DNA of 64,000 bases from Tremella fuciformis. Its lineage: Eukaryota > Basidiomycota > Tremellomycetes > Tremellales > Tremellaceae. The position numbers and the translations under genes are program-made. The notes under the pieces are model-generated. The model did not search any database. It was not told the DNA's origin and saw only the letters and a list, made by a program, of their open reading frames with translations. The stretch spans positions 1,736,001 through 1,800,000 of the forward strand of contig CP136493.1 in assembly GCA_032768795.1 (NCBI GenBank), given 5' to 3'. Positions 34,371-45,756 of the stretch are shown here, piece after piece (within the stretch, counting starts at the first letter, position 1; each line of letters opens with the position of its first letter).

Positions 34371-35444
34371 CGTGAACCTATGCTTAGTGTTCATAGTAGA
34401 GTTGTGTCTCGTTAGTGAGCAGCTCGATGGCAAGAAGTAGCTTTCAGCCTGCTCTTTTGAGCGATCTGTCGATGTTTCAGTGTCCGATGGTCAGCTCCAG
34501 AAGCTTCTGTCAGCGCGCACACTGCGCGTGCAACTGGCGACTCTGCTCAGCTGTTGGCGATGACACCAAATGCTCAGGTGACGGGAAGATCCTAAATCCG
34601 TCATCAGCGTAGCTCTTACGGGGCGAATTTCTGCGGGTGTCCCTGGAACGAAAACGGTAAATGGGGGAATTAAATAAGAAAATTCCGGCCATTCTGATTT
34701 CATCAGCACAATCCTAATATGCATTGTGTCCTTGCCAAATTGCCTTTCATCAGAGAATAAAGATCTATGCATGAGGCTGATGCATGGAATGATCTCTGTA
34801 GCAGAACCAATCGCCTACATAGCTACTGCCATACCCTGCCCTATCATTGCACCAAAATGGTTACAATAGCGCAAGTCTGACAAGACTGCAATAGGCTTGC
34901 CAGGTGGCAGCTGTGACATAGCCCCTGTGACCAGCTTGGCATGCCTATGATCATCTGATCAGCCTAGCATGCCCAACAAGCACTTGCGCATCTCTTGATG
35001 AAGTGCTTTAGCTTGCAACTAATCAATGTTCTACAGTACATCCGGCTTTGCCGGATGCTTGACCCGTAAGGGCTGCGATGGCTGCGCCGCTAGGCGCAAG
35101 GGGGGGTCTTGGGGGGGTGTCCCACCCCCCCATGTCTAACGGAACCAAAGAACAAGGAATTGCATTAGGTTTTCCAAATTGCCTGAGAACCAATAACTTG
35201 AATACCTGATTAGAAATTCAGAGCTAAAAAAGAATTGAAATAACGAGCTACGCCCTATCGCGCACTTTCCTGCACGATCTACCTAGTGGCGCGTCGGCGC
35301 TTTTACCGGGTCGCGTCACCTCGATGATCATGAATCTATCCTTCTTCAGATTGCAACAAACGTCGTATCGAACCGCAGGTGTAGGGCGAGTGCGACGAGC
35401 AGAGGTCGCCAAGGCCCTATGCGTCCGACTCTCGAACCGCGAAG
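34371..35444. other. Gene-free 1.07 kb, mostly a lower-GC island
   Basis: From about 34620 to 35260 the sequence is visibly more A/T-rich than its surroundings, has stop codons in every frame, and includes the hairpin cluster listed separately. The last about 180 bp return to normal composition and form the FAN1 promoter and leader. No transposase, reverse transcriptase or tRNA was seen. Confidence 0.55.
35039..35131. repeat. Cluster of three perfect GC-rich hairpins
   Basis: Three inverted repeats lie within 93 bp: CATCCGG-CTTTG-CCGGATG at 35039-35057 (7-bp stem), TGCGCC-GCTA-GGCGCA at 35083-35098 (6-bp stem), and seven G then TG, loop TCC, CA then seven C at 35111-35131 (9-bp stem). A further G-run lies at about 35100-35106. 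They resemble GC clusters of fungal mitochondrial DNA or ends of a non-autonomous element. Confidence 0.75.
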
Positions 35445-38400
35445 ATGAACTCCTCCCCTCCCCCTCCATCCTTCACCCTACCGCCCGTTTACTCGACCGG
35501 CGCCTTTCCTATCACCCCGAGCCCGACACCTCCTTGTGACAACGATGTTCGAAAACAGCACGGGACTCCTGGAAGGGGCAAGGAGGCGCATGACGAGGAT
35601 GATACGGGGAGGATCTCGATGTATGTCAAGCTCTTTGACGGTAAGTCACGAGGCAACTCACGTCGGCTCGTCGTTGAAAAGCCAGAGATGATCACGACTG
35701 TCCTGAAGAGCGAGAGCTACCTGTTCACGCAGAGGGAGATATGGGTGCTCCAGCATATCCTCAGCTTGCCATGTGAGTGAGATAGCGGTGCACAATCCTC
35801 CCGCTTCGGCTCATGCCAGACGAGCCGCACTACCTGCTCACTCGCCTGCTGCTGAGGAGGCAAGGCAAGATACATCCGTACTCGTCTCTGCTACTTGCCT
35901 ACTCGGCCGAGCTAGGGGAAGATGGTGTCAGGCGGGGCATGCAAGCTCTCTCTGGCCCTCTCAAGGTCCCGCAAGACATTGTCGACGCGGAGCCCGCTCC
36001 GCCTTCACCTCCCCCTCGACCTGCGCCGAAACCAGTCCAGTCTCTCAAGGCCCTCGGCAAGCGGCCTTCCAAGCCGTGGGACGATATTCCCACCGGTCTA
36101 TCTGAAGAGGAGGAGGCAGCGGATCCTGACCTTGCGGCAGCTATTCGCGAGAGCTTGTGGGCTGCGAAAGTCGGTCGGGTGGAGATCGATGATGAGGGAG
36201 TGGCCATATCAACGCCGCCGCCAAATCGACCGGAATCTTCGCGGTCCGTCTCTGGAAGCTCGTCGACCTTGCTGCAGGTCAGCCCCACGAGGGGGAGCTA
36301 CGACGAGGAGTTCTCGCTGCTGCCCAAGACAGTCGTTCCTCTGGTGGCTCTGGCGAAAGACGAGACGGAGATGAACCTCGACCAGATCATGACGTGTATC
36401 TCCGCTGAGGACCTGCGCAAAGTCGCTAGGGGTCGTAAGATCCCTCTCAACATGCTTGGGAACAGGGAGGCAGTCGTCTCGGCGCTGCGAGGCGTGGCCA
36501 CCAAGCAGACTGTGCTTGGCTTCACTCCGACCAAAGCCAAGAAGAAACCCGTCCAGATGACTCTGCCTGGCGCCAGACCCTCCTCGCCCAAGACGAAGAC
36601 TTCGGAGGACTTGCTTCTTGCGCAACTGTTGCCGTTCCTCAAGAATCACGCCATTCAGCTCAGCCCCGAGCTGCACGCCTTGATCTCGCGCGTCAACCTC
36701 ATCTTCTCTCGGACACCACCAGTGGCCTCGGGCTCCTCCCTCATGCTCCCATCGATCCTCGTCACATCGCACAAGCGGCGGTACCCCTCGTACGGCTCGC
36801 CCACTCGTTCGATCATCTGGGACAACCGAGATGAGCTGTTGACATGGGAGAGAGCGGTGCACTGGGAGGCGGTCGTGGGCGATGCACTAGGCGATAATTG
36901 GCAAGAGCAGCGAAGCAATCAGGCCATGTGGAACAAGTCTCAGCAGCTCAGTCGCGTGGAAGGCGCCAAAGTGGTCAAGAGGATCTGGGAAGGAGTCTGG
37001 CCGCTCTGGTTGGGTCTGGTTGAGGGGGACAAGGGACAAGCAGTGGACGCATCGAAGACTCGTGGCGGTCTAGTAGGGGACAGGTTCATGACAGGTATGC
37101 CAGCGCATGCTCGATTCGCATCAGCTGATGATCAGCACATGTTCTCACACGTATAGTCTACAAAGGTGCAGCTGCACTGGGGATGCTGCACGAATACGAG
37201 ACGGAGTGCATGGTACTTCGCGGTCTGCTCAAGCAGCGCCGGTGGAGACGAGGGAAGCGAGGGTGAGTACAGGAGAGCAGTGTGTCTGCTGTTTATTCAT
37301 TCGCAGAGCTTGGTATGACCGACTCGCCCTGGTCCTCATGAACCACTTCAAGAGCTCCTCGGAGGAAGTCGAGTCTAAGTGTAGAAATGCTACGCAAGTC
37401 TGCATCGACGCCCTCCTGGACGAAGATACCCATATGAGTTGGTATTGAGATGAGCTGTCATCTGCCAAAGTGCTTACATCGCAGTCTACCGACCTGCCTT
37501 GAGTCGGCGGCTGACTCGCCTCGAGAACAAGCTAAACCTCCCCGCGGACGAGCGACACATCTCCCACGCCGAGCTGCTGAAATGCGAGACGCGCGAGTTG
37601 ACTGCGCCGCGCGTACCAGACAATCTAGGCCAGCCGAAATTCCGACGTAATGATAGCGACCGCGAGCGTGCTGCGAGTCTTGGCATGGGTGACGAAGACG
37701 ACGTTGTGGCGCGGGGCGGAATTCAACAGGTTGGCAAATCGGTATGGGTTGGCAGAGACGGAGAGGTGACCGTGGAAGGATGGGTGCTCGAGTGGTGGGA
37801 GAAGCGAGGCTACAAGGGCTTTCACTCGGAAGGGTCCATCGTCACCACGCTGTTCGGCCTGCTCATGTGGCCTGTCCTCTTCCACCCTCTACACGGCGCT
37901 TTCGAGACGCCCTACCAGACGGCCCCTCTGGACCTGGGAGAAGATACCTTTGCGCCGGCCAGAGAGGCTCTGATAGAGGCGAGACTTTTGGCCATGAGCA
38001 AGACCTCACAAGCACTCGACATGCTGCGCGAAGTGGATCAGCGAGAACGGGCCAGGGGGACGTGGGCAGTTGGCGTGTCGTGGGAGTACCCTCCCGACGA
38101 CCTCGAGGAGATCTTGCAATGCATGGGCGGGAGGGCCATGGCGGGCATCTGCCGCATGCTATGCGAAGAGTACCGCCATCGGGTGTCTGGAGTGCCTGAT
38201 CTCATGTGCGTTCGGCGTCTTGTCTTGTGCTGAAGGGGAAGCTGACGCATTCAGAGTGTGGAAGTGGGACGAAAAGCTCATCCGGTTCATCGAGGTCAAA
38301 GGTCCCGGCGACAATCTGAGCGAGACGCAAAAGGTCTGGATCGATGTGCTCCTGTCCGCGGGGGTGCCAGTCGAGGTCTGCCGAGTCAAGGCGAAGGACG

Positions 38401-38600
38401 CTACGGCAACGATCAGCAAACCCAAAATGAAGAAGCGATTGAAGCGGGAAGACAAGGGGTACGTGAAGGGTCGAGAAGGGGAATGGGAGGAGGGGACGGA
38501 GGGCAAGGAAGAGTCGGACGCTGGGGAGTTTGAGTACGAGTCGGGCGAGGAGGGCGCTCGAGAAGGTGTGCTGCTGCCTTCTGGCAAGAGGGCCAGGTGA
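35445..38600 (+). CDS. FAN1: Fanconi-associated nuclease FAN1 (VRR-NUC)
   Basis: Seven exons sum to 953 codons. The N-terminal part has MYVKLFDEMITTVL with ESYLFTQREI, as in FAN1 just before its SAP region. A SAP-like segment is seen at LRKVARGRKIPLNMLGNREA, then a long helical TPR-like middle with ALSRRLTRLENKL, and the VRR-NUC domain at the end: HSEGSIVTTLFGLLMWP, GVPDLIVWKW (catalytic Asp), IEVKGPGD (Glu, Lys) and ETQKVWIDVLLSAGV. FAN1 is a structure-specific 5' flap endo/exonuclease that unhooks DNA interstrand cross-links. A basic and acidic low-complexity tail follows. I see no UBZ zinc finger, as in other fungi. The intron at 37438 has a GTTGGT donor. Confidence 0.93.
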
Positions 38601-39290
38601 GACTGCACATTGCATCCACATCTAGCATTGTACACTCTCTCATTTCACATTGCTTGTATGCATCTACAAGCCAAGCCAAGAAAGACAGAGCGCCACGACG
38701 ATCCGCAGGCGCCGCAACGCCGAGACTCGCTAGAGGTCGGACCCTGAGCTCTCTCCCCTCTTGCCCCGCCCGTGATCGGCGACCAGGGTTCCGGGGCCTC
38801 CGACCAAGTCCGACCGAGGAAAAGATGACGTCGTGTGTGAGTGGCGCTAGCGGCCGTCAGCCCATCAGCGTCCTTTGCACGCGTCATGATCATCACGCCC
38901 GCCGGCCCAGGCCCCCCTTTGTACCCTGGGAATGATTGATGGGTCGCTGGCAGCTGATGGGACCTGGACCTTCTGTAGTTAGTTGGATTCTCACACTCTA
39001 ATTCTCCCAATGACGGACAGCTCTGGTGTCGCGCGTCTGCCAATGACATTCCAGAAGACTCAATCCCATAGACAGATCCAGATCTTTCCTCTGCCTCTTT
39101 CTACACATTGCAAAAGCGTCGCACGCCACCTAGTTTTTCTCTTTCCTCTCAGCCGAGCCGGACTCGTCATTCTCGCTAACTACGAGGCACCAAAGGAGGG
39201 GGGAGGGATCCAATCGACCCAACCTCTCTTCCCTGTCTCGCGACGCCCACTGTCAATTTGTAATTTAAACCACTGTCTGACCGACTGGTC
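38601..39290. other. Intergenic, 690 bp
   Basis: 3' flank of FAN1 and promoter of the next plus-strand gene. The 200 bp before that start are pyrimidine-rich. No gene or repeat recognised. Confidence 0.6.
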
Positions 39291-40194
39291 ATGCCCTATA
39301 TACCCCCTCGTCCACCTGCGTCGGCCTCGTCAGCTTCGCCAATAGACGACTTGCAGCCCACCACGACCGCACCCGCTCCCACAACCCCAGAACAACCCAC
39401 CGCCTCCTCCTCGTCCTCTCGCCCAGCCCCACCCGACCCGTCTGCGGCCCCTCGCCTCCGCGTCACAGAGCCAGAGGGCGACCTCACCCCGCGCCCAGTC
39501 GACATGCCACCCCCGCCGTCCCCGCCACCGCTGCACTCCCTCCCCTCCACCCTCGCCGCCATGTCCATCCATACCGACCCACCTACGACCGCTGCCCAGG
39601 TCAGGCAGCTCGACGGCGAGATTGGCGCAGACATGTTCTCGCCGGCGAGCCAGCCGCTCGAGGCCGCCCCGCCGCAGAAACCAAAGCAGTCCCAATCGGG
39701 TAGCCAGGACGACGTGCCGGGTCTGTCTGCGGGCTCCACGACATCCGCCAGCTCGACGTCCATCGAGAGCCTCGACTCGTATGGCGATGGTGGCGTGTCG
39801 CCCCCGAGTAGCGGGACCGGCACAGGGACCGGCACTGGCGACGATGGCAAGTCCACCCCTGCGACCAGTGTGGGCGTCGTCGAGATAGACGACAGGGAGG
39901 ATAATGTCAGGCGGTACAAGCGCGAGCTGTACCTCTACACGGTACGTCTCTTACGCGTGGCGGGTCAGGAAGGGCATGACGTGATAGCGAGGGCTGTACC
40001 TCGAGGCCAAGCTGTCTTCCAGTCGGTCGGACAAGCGCCGAGGCTCGACGGGCGGGGCGGCGTATACCCAGTTTGGGCAGAAGCAGAGCGGCAGTGAGTC
40101 TATCATTTCCTTTTGGATCGCATGAGGCCTCGCTGACTTGCAAGTGGAGCGACTGGCGCAGAAGAAAGCCCTCGCACGTCGACTCAATGGATGA
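39291..40194 (+). CDS. Pro/Ser/Thr-rich protein with a short basic C-terminal motif
   Basis: Three exons (39291-39941, 39988-40093, 40145-40194) sum to 268 codons. The first about 190 residues are disordered (runs of PPPPSPPP and alternating Gly-Thr). The C-terminal about 70 residues look conserved and helical: RRYKRELYLYTRGLYLEAK, YTQFGQKQSG and ERLAQKKALARRLNG. I recognise no domain. The clean splicing of three exons into one frame that ends in a compact charged helix argues for a real gene. Possibly a scaffold or adaptor; that is only a guess from composition. Confidence 0.65.
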
Positions 40195-40436
40195 CCCATG
40201 CTTCGGCTCTGGCCCAGTTCCCTGTATTCGTGCTCTAGAACAAGGACACCACGCGCCTCGCAGAGCGCACGCGCCACCCACAATGTAGCCACCGAAAACG
40301 ACACCTGTATCCATAGCCCATTCCTGTCACATATGCATCGATCATGGTCCGAGATCGTGATATCATTCTAGTGCCTGCACTGAGAGAATAGGATAAACGG
40401 TATTGTCCAGCAATGTCCATTGGAGGGAGGAGGTCT

Positions 40437-42048
40437 TTAGTGATGACGGGACCTGCGGCTGCGTTTGCGGCTGCAAGTGTGGCTGGCCTGAGACGCGGAA
40501 GAGGTGCTGGTCTCGACGACCAGTTCGCCCCCAGCGGGACTGGAAGTGGATGCGCTCGCTTTCGAAGACGTGGCAGTGGCAGACGAGGTTGCTGGCGAAG
40601 TCGAGGTTCCGGAAGAAGTGGCAGTCGTGGCCAGGGTCAAGCTGGACGCAGACGAGCCAGCATCATCCCCATCGCCATCGCCGGTCGACGGCGTACCGAG
40701 CAACTTGGTCGTCTCGACATACCCCGGCGTCGAAGGCTTCGCCTGGCCCTCTCCGAAAAGAGGGTTGTCGCCGGGCAACTTGGCAAAGGGGCCCGTAACA
40801 TCCTAGATAGGGTATCAGCCCTCCGTCGTCCCAGAAGGTTGACACGGCCGACCCACCTCGTTCACCCAGACCTTGTCGACGACACACGACCCGCCATCCG
40901 GATTCAAGTGGTCCGTCAGCGGCGGGCAGTCCTTGAGGCCAAACTCGACGGCGCACGCCTCGCCCGCGGCGTACACGTCCTCCAGCACGCCGTCCTGCCA
41001 GCCCATCGCAAAGTCGCCATGGAACGAGTAGCCCGTCGTGTCGCCCGTCGCGAGCACGCGCGCGCCCGGCGTGTACGCATAGTCGTCCTCGTAGTGCCAC
41101 TCGAAGAACAGCGACGTGATGCGCTTCGGGTGCGTCGCGGGGCACGGCCCGCCCTGGTCCGGCGGGCCCGTCGACGGGTACGCGACGTGCGCCGAGCCGG
41201 GCAGCCAGGTATTCGTGCCGTCCCTGCTCGTCAGCCCCACCGCCGTCTCGCAATCGCATCGCAGCGAAAGAGAGGACGCGCCAGCAGTTCGGGAAGAAGA
41301 CCTGCGCGCGCAGGTTGTCCGGGCAGCTCTGCTCGGGGAACCCGGGCGTCTCGGCGGAGCTCGTGCCCAGGCAGGCGTAGCTCACTGCGACTTGCGCGGG
41401 GTCCGAGGCGTTGTAGGTGCTGCGCGACGCGTCGCCCGCCATCATCTTGAAGCCCTTGGGGAAGGGCGTGACCTCTTCGCCGTCCTGCGCGCGCGTCCTG
41501 TGCTCAGCTGCGACCCGCACAGATGGCGGGAGGGCTCGGCTCACAGGTAATACGTGTTGGCGTAGGTGAGCTTGACGAGCGACAGCGAGCCGTTGTCGGC
41601 CTTGCGGTATAGCTGCGGCGCCCAGTAGTTGGAAAAGTCGACGGCGACGTTGGCGCTGGTACACCTGGGCGTCAGCTCGCCTCTTCAACAGTCTGGAGCG
41701 CAGCTGACTTGGAGGTCTGAGTGGTGTCATAGTCGTACGTCGGGCCGAATGACGAGCCGCCCACTACCTGGTGCGCTGGGAGTCAGCCGCTACTTTTTCA
41801 AAGGTGAAAGGTGCAACTCGCTATGGCTCGAGACCTCGCCTGGGGAGACGATGGGGTCCAGTCGGGCCGAGAGCAGCCCAGCATGGGAGACAACGATGAA
41901 CCTGTCGAATCAGCCTTTTGTCGTGGACTGGAGAGAGCACCGACGGAAGAGTGCCGACACCGTGGGGTCCAGCGTCGGCCGCGACCAGGCCGACATTGAC
42001 GAGGACCGCGAGGATCGAGAACAAAGTGCCGAAGTGGAAGTGCGGCAT
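40437..42048 (-). CDS. DUF1996 secreted protein, copy 1
   Basis: Seven exons sum to 439 codons. A signal peptide (LFSILAVLVNVGLVAADA) is followed by the DUF1996 domain: RLDPIVSPGEVSSH, VVGGSSFGPTYDY, FPEQSCPDNL, FFPNCWDGTNTW, SAHVAYPSTG, GYSFHGDFAMGW and the Cys-containing DCPPL. The tail is Ser/Thr-rich, likely O-glycosylated, and ends with a short basic sequence CSRKRSRRS. Function of DUF1996 is unknown; several are linked to cell walls. No WSC domain in this copy. Two of its introns begin with GC (41776-41821 and 41224-41281), and exon 1 ends at an unusual GTCGGT donor. Those are the only joints I found that restore the domain. Confidence 0.88.
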
Positions 42049-42765
42049 ATTGAGTCAAAGCACCTGAACGGATAATGAAGGAGCGTGAGTGCGAATGAGC
42101 GTGGAGAGGTCGATCAACGACCCGTGCAGACCGCCAGACCAGGCGAGTCAGTCAGCAAAGTACAGTACGACAGAGCAGACAGCGCCAAGCTTTGCCAGTC
42201 GTCTGTCTATCAAGGAGGGATCAAAGGGGGATGGCAGGTGGGGTGTCATCGTACACTGCGTCCTTTTATCGCTCTTCTCCTGGTGCAAGGACCATGCATG
42301 ATGGGTCAGCCGGGCCGGGACTGGGTGCGATTGCAATCGATCCGCAAGGCCCCTTGCCCCAGATCGATCCGAGGTGCCAGGTGTCAAAGCCACAGGCTAC
42401 GGCCCAAAGGCTGGGTCAGTGGTCCGTGGAAAGGATACTTTACTCCGTGCTTCGTTGACGTGTTTCAGCCGCGGATGGTCAGTGCCAGGGGTAAGCATCT
42501 ATCATCAGGTGTCCAGGCGCGAGGAGGCAGAGTCGAAGGTGAAAGAAAGAGAACAGTCGTGACAATGCCAGGGAGAGATGAAACGGGGCACCTCGGTCGA
42601 GGGAAGGGTCGTTCCTGTGGCTCATGACCGACATGCCGGCCAAGGTGTCACGGTGTCACTCTGCATGCATACCGACCCTCATCTACAACCACCAGAATCT
42701 CTACGACAACTATCTATCTCTCGCGCCCCGAATGAGACTCGACTTGTATCAGTCGACAATTTTGA
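42049..42765. other. Intergenic, 717 bp
   Basis: Promoter of DUF1996 copy 1 and 3' flank of the NCS1 permease gene, both on the minus strand. Nothing recognised. Confidence 0.6.
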
Positions 42766-44908
42766 CTACGCCTCGAGGACGGTGGTGTGGACGCCGTCGG
42801 TGTCCTTTTTCTCGTCCACGTCCTCGACGTTCGACCCGGTCTCGCGCCGCTCGCGCATGTCCTTGGGTCCAATGTTGCCCGCGGCGTACATCTCCACCTC
42901 TTCCTGGCTCCACTCCTCAAACTTGGTGCCCTTGTTCAGGAGATAGCTCGTCTGCGGGAAGATCCGGTTGAGGATGTAGTACGTGCTGCCGGCGGCGAAG
43001 CCGGTGGTGATGAATGCAAAGTAGAACGAGCGCTCGAGCTTCGTGCCGAGGTCCATGACGCCCATGGCGTCGAGGAAGCCGGCAAAGTTGCAGCCGACGC
43101 CGACGAGGTAGGCGACAAAGGCGCGCCAGTTGCACCCGTACGTGTACCCTGGGCCGGGTCAGCTGCGATACCACATTGCAATGGACATGAGACTTACAGT
43201 ACGGGCCAGACCTGTCGGCGGTGTAGAGCCAGGCGAGGTCGAGGCGGCCCTTGGAGATGATGTAGTAGTCGGTCTGCAGGATCAGTATGAGCCTCGAGGA
43301 GTTCCAACGGGAGGCTCACCATGAGGATGGCGGCAATGGAGAAGAGGAAGATCTGGTACGAGGCGAGGAAGCTGATGAAGATGGAAGCGCTGCCGAGGAG
43401 GTACCACGGGTTGATCCTGTAGCCGTCAGTACGGTCCTGAGCCCTCGTGATCCACGACTCACGCGATGGTCAGGATCATGACGATCGCAAAGGCGCGCTT
43501 GATGGTGAGGTACTTTGGCAAGAGCGAGTTGATGTCATTGCCGCCAGGCAAGACGTTCTCGAAGATGCACGAGAACAACGCCGAGTACGTGAAGCCAAGA
43601 GCGATAAAGAAGGCGCCGGCGCGATGGGTTGCGTCATAGTGGTCGGTGAGGATCATGTCGAGGTAGGTAAGCGGGTTCCAGACGACCGTGCCGTAGATCT
43701 CCTGCGAGGACGCGGCGACGATCATGCCCAGGGTCGTGGTGATAAAGTTGGACGCGGGGAAGCCAAACACCTGGCCGACGATGGGATCCTTGGGGCGCGT
43801 GGCATTGCGCTGCCAGTCCGAGGCGTTCGAGGCGAACGTCGAGCACCCCGCGGCGGCGAGCAGCGTGAAGCGCACAATCAGCCACGCCTTGGTGCTCCCG
43901 TGCACCTTGGAGTGCGTGGTGAGCGTGTTGCCTACGCCGCCGGCGGCCTTGAGGGCCATGGCGAGCATGCCGACCGACGAGAGGAAGTACGCGCCGAGCT
44001 TGATCTTGATGAGGATGGGGAACTTGGGGATCGAGATGAAGCACAGGGCGGCGGTCACGAACCAGAACACGAAGAAGGCGACCATGTTGGCCGAGGTGAG
44101 CGACGAGGCGGCCGGCATGTGGTTGGGGATCCGGGCGTACGACGGGAAGATGGCGTGCAGCATGATGCCGATACATTGGCCTGGGACAGTCAGCGATCGT
44201 ACACAAAAACACAAAGTGACATACCGCCAGTAACTGCGTTGTCAGCTGGGGCTCTGTGCGGGCAACCGGCGAAGCTCACCCGTGTTGACACCGTTCCATA
44301 CACACGCGCTGAGGGCTCGGTTGAAGACGGGCCACCACGCGCCGAACACACCGAACGATGACCGGCAGTAGACAGGGAAGGAGATCTAGCAGTGGTCAGC
44401 ACGACCGGGGTTTGGGTGGCTCGACCAACGTGGTAGACTGCACCCGCTCGGCCGTTGAGGACCATGAAGATGGAAATCAAGAAGTAGCCGAAGACCTGGC
44501 AACACACGCCGTCCCACACGCCTGTTATCGTTAGTCCTGCAATCCGATATACATGTCAACGTGAGACTGACTCATGCCATACTGTCAGGTCAGCTATCGC
44601 CCTGGACACTGCTCGTAATGCTCACGGTCAAGAACGATGCACCGCCAAGCCAGTTTGCTACAGTTCTTCCCGATCAGATCTGCTGTCTCGCAGTCATCCG
44701 AGATGCTCACCCGACAGCCGAGAACCAGAAAATGTTGAACGTCCAGAAACCCCATGTTCTTGATGGTCAGCGCTGTGGGGAACGATCGCATCGCAGGCGC
44801 TCACCTCTTCTCGAGGGGGATCGGCAGGAGATCATTGTTCTCCAGAGCCTTCTCCCGATCGGGCGCACCCTCCACCTCGAGCTTTGGCATGCGCAACTTG
44901 AGACCCAT
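42766..44908 (-). CDS. NCS1-family permease (nucleobase/nucleoside type)
   Basis: About eleven exons encode a twelve-helix transporter of roughly 558 residues. Landmarks of the fungal NCS1 family appear in order: [75 protein letters not shown], and a cytosolic tail with [14 protein letters not shown]. Members import uracil, uridine, allantoin, cytosine-purines or thiamine; the sequence does not settle which. Two micro-exons are required: 10 nt at 44572-44581 and 9 nt at 44225-44233. The exon 2 to exon 3 joint (44710 to about 44658) is one nucleotide out of phase with the visible GT and AG. It is divergent from the CmcJ/AsaB-like gene at 45757. Confidence 0.87.
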
Positions 44909-45756
44909 CTTGAGCACTACAAGCTATCCAGTCTGGTGATCGTGTCAAGATCAGTAAAGGCGGGGGATCAGTTTCGATCATTGCGCCCGTCCGTGTATTA
45001 GTTATAAGAAGTGGGCAAGCGTGCCCATCTCCCTCTCCTGCCAAGCATCGGAACCGCGTGCTGAGCACCAGCGGCATACAGCCCGGGAGTATAGTTGCTG
45101 TCGATCGACAGCCTTGAAGAGGAGATAAGACTGTGGCTTTCGCGGGTCGACGATTGGTCGTCCGACCTGTCCGGAGCACCCAAATTGCTTTCTCCAGAGT
45201 CTGATAAGCCGTCACCCTGATTCTCGACACGATCTTTCAGATGAACATCGGGTGAGTAGAGCGCTGCGTCTGCAAGTCAAGTCGAAAATGACCATGTGCT
45301 GTTCAGGAAGAAGTCTTCTTTTGGCTTGGTGCCTGAGACGGATGTGTCCGATGCTCTTCTCTCGCACGGGGATGCGGCACTCATTTCACGGCGAGACGGC
45401 GACAGTGGACGGGTGTACGGCAGTGTGACTGACAGGATGTGGGCGAATACGTTAAGTGTCAAGTGGAAGATACGGTGTGACCGGGACTCCTCATTGGCTT
45501 ATCTGTCGGGAGACCCGGAATCCACCTGATGCTCTTCTCGTGCGGAGGCGTAGCGGCGTCGAACAGCTGAGAACAGGCGGACGCCCCCGCCGAAGCGGAC
45601 GGCATTCCTCACCTCGGTGTTCACATATCATCGTACAGACAGTCTCTCCGCCCATTTCACAAAAAAGCGACACTCCTCACAACACCAGGTCAACACAAAA
45701 CAGCCGCAGCAGCGATAGCGAACTAGCCCTTTTGAACGACAGCAAGGACGATCGCC
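44909..45756. promoter_or_regulatory. Divergent intergenic, NCS1 permease / CmcJ-AsaB-like gene
   Basis: 848 bp between the divergent starts; the two genes may share control elements. Short open frames inside it lack support. No specific motif recognised. Confidence 0.5.

Noticed and set aside
39820..39840. Gly-Thr repeat as a possible microsatellite
   Set aside because: Short and inside a coding exon of a disordered protein; no independent meaning.
40413..41450. 345-codon plus-strand Arg-rich open frame
   Set aside because: Mirror of the DUF1996 exons on the other strand; no start context, no motif.
43447..44361. 304-codon plus-strand open frame
   Set aside because: Antisense to the NCS1 permease exons; composition is what reversing a membrane protein gives.
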